From contig JAIRNH010000061.1 of the NCBI GenBank assembly GCA_031258155.1, positions 1 through 41,845 of the forward strand: DNA of 41,845 bases, given 5' to 3'. The notes under the pieces are model-generated. The model did no database searches and was not told where the DNA came from. It saw only the letters and a program-made list of their open reading frames with translations. Numbering within the stretch: the stretch's first letter is position 1; the number at the start of each line of letters is the position of its first letter. Of the stretch, positions 35,304 to 41,845 are shown in pieces. Both the position numbers and the translations under genes were made by a program. The stretch is from Helicobacteraceae bacterium. Its GTDB lineage: Bacteria > Campylobacterota > Campylobacteria > Campylobacterales > SZUA-545.

Positions 35304-36098
35304 GTGAAACTAAAACTGATCGTATGCGTTAGCGCCTTGTGCGCCCTGATAACGCTTTGCGTCGTCGGCTATAGCGATCCCTTTGCGTTCAACAAAGACG
35401 AGATTTTGCTAAGTCCAAGCGCGGAGCGTTGGTTCGGCACGGATCGGCTGGGGCGCGATCTGTTTAGCCGCGTTATCGCCGGCGCTAAAAATTCGCTAAT
35501 TATCGGCGTTTTGAGCGCGATAATCTCAAGCCTGATCGGGCTTATCATAGGCATTACCGCCGGCTATTTCAAAGGAAAAATAGACAGGGCGATTGTCGTG
35601 GCGATCGATCTGTTTTTGACGTTTCCAACATTCTTTTTATTGTTGACTCTTGTTAGCTATATGGACGCGAATCTGTTTTTGCTTATCGTCGTCATCTCCG
35701 TTACGGGCTGGATGGGGACGGCGCGAATGATCCGAAGCGAGGCGTTCGCGATCGGAAGCAAGCCTTTTATCAAGATACTGCAAACGGCAAACGCGTCGTT
35801 GTGGAAGATCGTTTTCAAATACTACGCGCCGCTTTTGGCGCCAATTTTTTTGGTCGGTTTCACGTTTGGCGCGAGCGGAGCGATTTTGGCGGAGAGCGCG
35901 TTAAGTTTTCTAGGGCTCGGAATTGCGCCGCCGAATATGAGCTGGGGCAGTCTATTGGCGGAAGGCAAGGCGTTGATAGATATTGCGTGGTGGGTCAGCT
36001 TTTTCCCCGGGCTGTTTATTTTCGCCGTTACATTCGCGCTTTTGAGCCTAAGCGACTATTTGCAAAAACGATTCAACAGCCGTGAAGCCCTATCTTGA
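35304..36098 (+). CDS. ABC transporter permease, DppC/OppC type
   Basis: Inner-membrane permease of a peptide/nickel-type ABC importer (264 aa). It has the N-terminal helix, the family motif WFGTDRLGRDLFSRVIAGAKNSL, six hydrophobic helices in total, and the EAA-loop region (GASGAILAESALSFLGLG and PPNMSWGSLL). The start is GTG; a TAGAAT lies six nt upstream and no ribosome-binding site is seen. No DppB, solute-binding or ATPase gene is adjacent, only degraded DNA upstream, so the rest of the transporter must be elsewhere. It overlaps the TIGR02757 gene by 17 nt. Confidence 0.9.
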   Translation: MKLKLIVCVSALCALITLCVVGYSDPFAFNKDEILLSPSAERWFGTDRLGRDLFSRVIAGAKNSLIIGVLSAIISSLIGLIIGITAGYFKGKIDRAIVVAIDLFLTFPTFFLLLTLVSYMDANLFLLIVVISVTGWMGTARMIRSEAFAIGSKPFIKILQTANASLWKIVFKYYAPLLAPIFLVGFTFGASGAILAESALSFLGLGIAPPNMSWGSLLAEGKALIDIAWWVSFFPGLFIFAVTFALLSLSDYLQKRFNSREALS

Positions 36099-36831
36099 TT
36101 CGTTATTAGCGGAGTGCGGACTGGACGAAAACAATCCCGATCCGCTTCTGATCGCCCGCGATCTGCCCGACGACGCGGCGCTAATTTGCGCGTTGTTTGC
36201 TTACGGCAACGTCAAGGCGATGATCGCTTTTTTGCGCTCGCTTGATTTTAGCTTGTTAGACTGCGACGAGAACGCGATCAAAGGCAAATTAGTCGATCGC
36301 TATTATCGCTTTCAGAGCGTCGAGGATACGCAAAACGTTTTTATCGCGTTCGCGAAAATGCGCAGAGATAACGTAACGCTCGAACGCCTTTTTACCGAAG
36401 CGTATCAAAAAAACGGTTTTTTATCCGCTCTGTCAAATATGATCGCTATCTTAAAGAGTTACGCGAAAGCGCGGACATTCGGACTTAACTTTCTGTTCTC
36501 CAAGCCGTTTGATCACCGCAACCCAAAAGGGGCGAGCGCGTTAAAGCGCTATCTTATGTTTCTTCGCTGGATGGTTCGCGACGGTTTTCCCGATCTAGGC
36601 AGATGGCGCGGCGTAAAAACTTGCGATCTATTGATCCCGCTAGATACTCATAGTTTTGCGCAGGCTGGCAAACTCGGATTACTGAAACGTAAAAGCGCCG
36701 ATCTGCTTGCCTCTATCGAGCTTACGCAAAAATTAAAAGAGTTCGATCCAGACGATCCCGTTAAATACGATTTCGCGCTCTACCGCTTAGGGCAAAACGG
36801 CGCTAAACGTCAAAAAAGCGCCGCATCATAG
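36082..36831 (+). CDS. TIGR02757 (DUF2400) family protein
   Basis: 249-residue protein of unknown function from a family widespread in Campylobacterota and Bacteroidetes. Supporting segments: DPLLIARDLPDDAALICALFAYGNV near the N-terminus, a central AMIAFLRSL, and a C-terminal RWMVRDGFPDLGRW followed by LLIPLDTHSFAQAGKLGLLKRK; this part recalls helix-hairpin-helix glycosylase-fold proteins. GTG start inside the permease gene (17-nt overlap), hence translational coupling. Its end overlaps the convergent CARF-nuclease gene by 29 nt. Confidence 0.88.
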   Translation: MKPYLDSLLAECGLDENNPDPLLIARDLPDDAALICALFAYGNVKAMIAFLRSLDFSLLDCDENAIKGKLVDRYYRFQSVEDTQNVFIAFAKMRRDNVTLERLFTEAYQKNGFLSALSNMIAILKSYAKARTFGLNFLFSKPFDHRNPKGASALKRYLMFLRWMVRDGFPDLGRWRGVKTCDLLIPLDTHSFAQAGKLGLLKRKSADLLASIELTQKLKEFDPDDPVKYDFALYRLGQNGAKRQKSAAS

Positions 36832-37915
36832 CCGTTAGTTTTTGCGTCTCTAGCGTCGGCTCGTAGTAGATCAAGATATTGTTTAGCTGCGCTCTGGATA
36901 ACGCGCCTTTTTCAAAATTTTTGTGTATGCGTTTACCGCGTTTTAACGCCTCTTTGCTTTCCGTGCTGGCTACGTTAATAATCATTACCTTGCCGTCCGC
37001 GTCCATCTGCTCTAATAGCGCGTCGTATTTGTAGATAAGGTTTTCCCCATCGACGCGATCGCGGAATTTGCACTCGACAATATAGAGATGATTGTTTTTT
37101 ATCATTAAAACGTCAAACTCGTTTTGTATAGTAACGCCGTTAATTGTTTCGTAACATATCTTGGCGCCAGACATAATATCGTCAAAACTTAAACGGCTTA
37201 CAAGATGATATATTTGCTCTTCAAAAAGCTCGCCTAGAATATAGTTAATGTTTATTGGTCGTCCGCGCCGATTTACCGCGCCTATCTTATATAGCGGACG
37301 AATAATCGCCCCGTATAGCTCTTCGTTAATATCCTTTTCCTCCATAACTCGTTTGCGATACTTTTGAAACAGTGAAAAATTATTGGTTATCTCTTGGACA
37401 AACGGTCTTCTTCGTTCCAAGTCGCTCGCGTTTTTCGCCTCGACGATCTGATAACCTTTTGAGATGATATGATCGTCGATCTTCATATTATGTTTTATCG
37501 ACGTTTTTTCTAACCCGTTTATAGTTAAAACGGAGAGATCGTTTGAGTAGCGCCCATATATTAAAAGCCTAGCGCCAACGTCTAGTAACTCTTTAGATAG
37601 CAAGATTGCCATATCCGCCTGCCCGTCGCTAAGATTGATATAGAGTTGATCGGGCGGCGCAAACTGCGCGATCGACGACGATAGTTTGACGATTGATTGA
37701 AGATCGCAGTTTTCAAGACGTATTTCTCGAAGCGTGCATTTAAGGCGGTATTTGCTTCTAAGAGCGCTTAGCCCCCTAACAATTCTAGCCGCGTTTTTAT
37801 CGTCGCGCTCGTTGGCGTTATAGACCAAAACATGCAGGGTGATTTCGGATTTGAACTCAAAAAATACAGGTAAGATCGACGAGTCAAAATCGCCAAGCAA
37901 CGAGATCAAAACCAT
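36803..37915 (-). CDS. Stand-alone Card1/Can2-like CARF-nuclease (DUF1887-like)
   Basis: 370-residue protein with a Rossmann-like N-terminal half resembling a CARF domain (1 to about 150) and a C-terminal PD-(D/E)XK nuclease domain. Nuclease residues: Glu229/Glu232/Glu233 in LGELFEEQIY, Asp268 in NEFDVL and Glu281-x-Lys283 in YIVECKFRD. In type III CRISPR systems such proteins are switched on by cyclic tetra-adenylate and cut nucleic acids. The loop that in Card1 reads TGGTK is SDGQA here (residues 96-100), so ligand binding may differ. No cas gene or array is in the window. It is convergent with, and overlaps, the TIGR02757 gene, and is downstream of groEL behind a strong hairpin. Similarity is from motifs only. 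Confidence 0.72.
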   Translation of the reverse strand: MVLISLLGDFDSSILPVFFEFKSEITLHVLVYNANERDDKNAARIVRGLSALRSKYRLKCTLREIRLENCDLQSIVKLSSSIAQFAPPDQLYINLSDGQADMAILLSKELLDVGARLLIYGRYSNDLSVLTINGLEKTSIKHNMKIDDHIISKGYQIVEAKNASDLERRRPFVQEITNNFSLFQKYRKRVMEEKDINEELYGAIIRPLYKIGAVNRRGRPININYILGELFEEQIYHLVSRLSFDDIMSGAKICYETINGVTIQNEFDVLMIKNNHLYIVECKFRDRVDGENLIYKYDALLEQMDADGKVMIINVASTESKEALKRGKRIHKNFEKGALSRAQLNNILIYYEPTLETQKLTAMMRRFFDV

Positions 37916-38010
37916 GATCGCCCAATCCGCGCGCGCTTTAATTTTTGCCGCGCAAAAACTAAGAAGCCGGCAATCATAACATATTCAAAGAAAGACGCGA
38001 GGAAGGAGCG

Positions 38011-38042
38011 GGGGCGCTAGGCAATCCGCCCCCTAGCGCCCC
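38011..38042. terminator. Strong hairpin downstream of groEL
   Basis: Perfect eleven-base arms GGGGCGCTAGG and CCTAGCGCCCC with a ten-nt loop. The T-rich tail (GTTTTGTT) is on the plus-strand side; for the groEL transcript there is no U run, so it may act mainly as an RNA 3' end or a barrier. Confidence 0.6.
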
Positions 38043-38070
38043 GTTTTGTTAGCCGCGTTTAGCGAATGGA

Positions 38071-39717
<1,647 letters not shown>

Positions 39718-39999
39718 TTATTTGCGAACGCCCAAAACGTCGTCGTTCTTTTCGCTGTTGTTTAACACAACGTAATCTTTACCGTCGATCTTGATCTCGG
39801 TACCCGCGTATTTGCCGAAAACGACTATATCGCCGACGGCGATTTCGCCCTTTTCCTTGATTGCCTTGCTGATCGCCACGACTTTGCCGTCGAGCGGTTT
39901 TTCCTTCGCGTTATCGGGAATGATGATGCCCGAAGCGGTTTTGGTAGGCTCTTCGCTTCTTTCTACAAGAATGCGATAGCCAAGAGGCGTGAATAGCAT
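39718..39999 (-). CDS. groES: Co-chaperonin GroES
   Basis: Seven-subunit lid of the GroEL chamber, 93 aa. The N-terminus [12 protein letters not shown] and the mobile loop [20 protein letters not shown] are clear, as is [27 protein letters not shown] precedes the ATG. First gene of the heat-shock operon with groEL. Confidence 0.98.
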   Translation of the reverse strand: MLFTPLGYRILVERSEEPTKTASGIIIPDNAKEKPLDGKVVAISKAIKEKGEIAVGDIVVFGKYAGTEIKIDGKDYVVLNNSEKNDDVLGVRK

Positions 40000-40036
40000 T
40001 GATTCCTCCTAACGAGTAATTTTTGAAGTTGTGATT

Positions 40037-40063
40037 TTAGCGCTCTAAACCTTAGAATGCTAA
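40037..40063 (-). promoter_or_regulatory. CIRCE operator (HrcA site) of groESL
   Basis: TTAGCGCTC-N9-GAATGCTAA. Each arm differs from the consensus (TTAGCACTC / GAGTGCTAA) at one base, and the nine-nt spacer is exact. It lies immediately downstream of the -10 box, where HrcA would block transcription. Confidence 0.9.
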
Positions 40064-40067
40064 AAGC

Positions 40068-40097
40068 ATTATACAACATTTAGTCTATCATTGTCAA
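40068..40097 (-). promoter_or_regulatory. Consensus sigma-70 promoter of groESL
   Basis: On the minus strand TTGACA (40092-40097), an 18-nt spacer and TATAAT (40068-40073). Both hexamers are perfect. Confidence 0.9.
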
Positions 40098-40159
40098 GTA
40101 TGCCTCCGACGATTGCCGTTAAACGCCCGTTAAATCGCGGTTTAAGGGGCGATCTGGGC

Positions 40160-40165
40160 TATAAT
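40160..40165 (+). promoter_or_regulatory. -10 box of recN, leaderless arrangement
   Basis: TATAAT followed by seven nt (TGCGCCT) and the recN ATG at 40173; no ribosome-binding site fits between them. Confidence 0.55.
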
Positions 40166-40172
40166 TGCGCCT

Positions 40173-41693
40173 ATGATAAAAAGGGTGTCGATCAAGGACG
40201 CGCTCACCTTTAAGAGCGTCGTTTTGGAGCCTCATATCGGACTAAACGTCTTTTCAGGTCCCTCCGGCGCGGGCAAATCGATACTGATGGACGCGGTTTT
40301 ATCGCTCTTTGGTCTGAAAGATAGCGATGCGGCGCAAGCCGAAGCGGTCGTTACGAATATCAAACTTCCGAGCGACGCGCCGATCGCGGAGGGCGGCGAC
40401 GAGATTGTCGTTAGGCTGATCAAAAAGGATAAGGTTAGATACTTCATCAACGACGCGCAAATCGGCAAAAGCGCGTTGAAATCGCTATTCGAGGGCGCGG
40501 CAAGACGCTTAAATCAAAAAGAGACTTCGGATATTTCCTCCGCCAATCTGCTTTCGCTGTTGGATTTGCTTGCGGATAACCAAAAAACGCGCCTAGAGTT
40601 TGCCGAAACCTACGCGGCGCTTAACGCGAAAACGGCGGAGCTCGCGGCGCTAAGAGGCAAAGACGCAAACGCTAGAGAGTTGCGGGAGTTCGCGAGATTC
40701 GAGCTGGATAAAATAACCGCGATCGCGCCTAAAGAGGGCGAATACGAGCGACTGCTGGCGCTGAAAAAGCAGCTATCCAAAAAGGAGAAGATTGCGCAAA
40801 TGCTTCAAGGCGCGCGAGATTTTAAGGAGCTGGAAAACGAAGCGTTTGCGCTTTACGACGCGCTAAATCTTGATCGCGCCGTTTTTGAAGAGGGAATGAA
40901 CGATTTAGCGTCCGCGATTGAAACGGCGCAAAACGATCTCGACGAGATCGAGGCGACGGAGCCAGAGGCAATGCTTGATCGCATTGAAAAACTTTCGGGT
41001 TTGATCAGGCGTTACGGAAGCGTCGGCGAGGCGTTGGCGCGCGCGGAGGAAAAGAGAAAAGAGCTAGAATCGTTCGAGTCGCTAGAATCCGATATAAAGA
41101 GCGCCGCGCGCGAGGTTCAAACGCTGGAGGGCGCCGCGCGCGATTTGGCGAAAGTTATCAAGAAGTCGAGAGTTGCGGCGCTTAAACCGCTGGAGACCAA
41201 AATCAATCTTTATCTGACGCGGCTTCGCATGAGCGCGGCGCAATTGGAGTTGAGCGAAACCGAGTTGGACGAACAGGCGGGGCAAAAAGCGGCTATTGTT
41301 TTGGACGAGGCGGCGATCGACAAGATCAGCGGCGGGGAGTTGAATCGTTTGCGTCTCGCGCTGTTGGCGGTTCGCGCGGAGCTTGGCGGCGCGACGGAGC
41401 GGACGATGCTGTTTTTGGACGAGATCGACGCGAACGTTAGCGGCGAGGAGTCGGCGAGCGTGGCGACGACGCTTAAGTTTCTTTCAAGCCGCTATCAGAT
41501 TTTTGCGATCAGCCATCAATCGCAATTAACGGGCAAAGCCGACGCGCACTACTTGATAACGAAGGAAAACGGCGAAAGTTTCGCTCGACTTTTGGATCGC
41601 GCGGGGCGCGTCAGAGAGATCGCCCGCATTATCAGCGCGGACAAGATCACCGACGCGGCGCTTGAACACGCCGAAACCCTGCTATCCGAATAA
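40173..41693 (+). CDS. recN: DNA repair protein RecN
   Basis: SMC-like ATPase acting in double-strand-break repair. 506 aa, the short form found in Campylobacterota (about 550 in E. coli). Walker A is GPSGAGKS at 29-36; a central antiparallel coiled coil (about 150-350) follows; the ABC signature ISGGELNRLRLALL lies near 385; Walker B is MLFLDEIDANVSGEE near 412; and the His switch is FAISHQSQL near 447. It is divergent from groES and appears to have a leaderless promoter. Confidence 0.93.
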   Translation: MIKRVSIKDALTFKSVVLEPHIGLNVFSGPSGAGKSILMDAVLSLFGLKDSDAAQAEAVVTNIKLPSDAPIAEGGDEIVVRLIKKDKVRYFINDAQIGKSALKSLFEGAARRLNQKETSDISSANLLSLLDLLADNQKTRLEFAETYAALNAKTAELAALRGKDANARELREFARFELDKITAIAPKEGEYERLLALKKQLSKKEKIAQMLQGARDFKELENEAFALYDALNLDRAVFEEGMNDLASAIETAQNDLDEIEATEPEAMLDRIEKLSGLIRRYGSVGEALARAEEKRKELESFESLESDIKSAAREVQTLEGAARDLAKVIKKSRVAALKPLETKINLYLTRLRMSAAQLELSETELDEQAGQKAAIVLDEAAIDKISGGELNRLRLALLAVRAELGGATERTMLFLDEIDANVSGEESASVATTLKFLSSRYQIFAISHQSQLTGKADAHYLITKENGESFARLLDRAGRVREIARIISADKITDAALEHAETLLSE

Positions 41694-41703
41694 ACGGCGA
41701 TAA

Positions 41704-41805
41704 TTTATCCCCCGCGATCGCGTCCTCGCCGTTATCGGCGAGTGCGGCGCGGACGTCAAAAAGGTTCGCCTCGCGCTTGAAAACGCCGTTTCGTCTATCG
41801 CGTAA
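41704..41805 (+). other. Short protein-like remnant after recN
   Basis: A 33-codon frame without an evident start, bounded by stops, reads IGECGADVKKVRLALENA near its end. It looks like the end of a former gene, but I recognise no family. The hairpin CTCGCCG-TTAT-CGGCGAG (41725-41742) lies in it and may end the recN transcript. Confidence 0.2.
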
Positions 41806-41845
41806 ATCGGCGTTTGAGTTTTTTTGGCGAGGATAGTTTCGCGAA

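Overview
The window looks like a chromosomal segment of a member of the Campylobacterota (Campylobacterales-like), not identified further. Pointers are a DUF3373-type outer-membrane protein, a cysteine-rich Sel1-repeat protein of the Helicobacter Hcp type, a short (506 aa) RecN, a gatC–pilT neighbourhood, A/T-rich -10 boxes with poor -35 boxes, and homopolymeric G tracts. Protein genes are rich in GCG, ATC and GCC codons, and the octamer GCGATCGC is very common. No tRNA, rRNA, CRISPR array or complete insertion sequence was recognised.

Layout. 1-5484 (minus) is the N-terminal 1828 codons of a giant filamentous-haemagglutinin-type adhesin or contact-dependent-inhibition exoprotein, cut by the window edge. 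5485-6573 is gene-poor with a decayed coding remnant. 6574-7209 is a prepilin-like protein. 7210-7762 holds a dispersed repeat and a G10 tract. 7763-12660 (minus) is a probable respiratory cluster: Tat-exported sulfide:quinone-oxidoreductase-like flavoprotein, DUF3373 outer-membrane protein, DUF2892 membrane protein, Tat-exported four-cluster Fe-S protein and b-type cytochrome. A small periplasmic protein resembling a cytochrome without a haem motif diverges from it at 12818.

13912-16607 (minus) carries an MFS transporter, gatC and pilT. 16657-22917 (plus) carries rdgB, a fusion of the TIGR03546 and TIGR03545 families, the Hcp-like Sel1 protein and a copper P-type ATPase. After a 1.2-kb repeat-bearing gap come a UvrD/Rep helicase and transketolase (minus). 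A broken lipoprotein gene is followed by a compact operon (minus) rpiB - coiled-coil membrane protein - apt - trpB - mgsA, and then a four-PAS protein whose upstream region contains a G15 tract. 33712-35303 is a graveyard of gene fragments, including a frameshifted TPR gene.

35304-41693 contains an orphan DppC-type permease overlapping a TIGR02757 gene, a stand-alone Card1/Can2-like CARF-nuclease (minus), groEL and groES under a consensus promoter with a CIRCE operator (minus), and recN (plus).

The most interesting items are: the flavoprotein/Fe-S/cytochrome b cluster with unusual cofactor ligands and a shared divergent palindrome; the CARF-nuclease without CRISPR neighbours and with an altered ligand loop; the G15 tract before the PAS gene; the TIGR03546-TIGR03545 fusion; several genes whose -10 box lies only 6-8 nt before the start codon; and a repeat family with a 92-bp copy inverted 10 kb away. 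Everything here was read by eye from the sequence. Family names come from recognised motifs, not from database searches.
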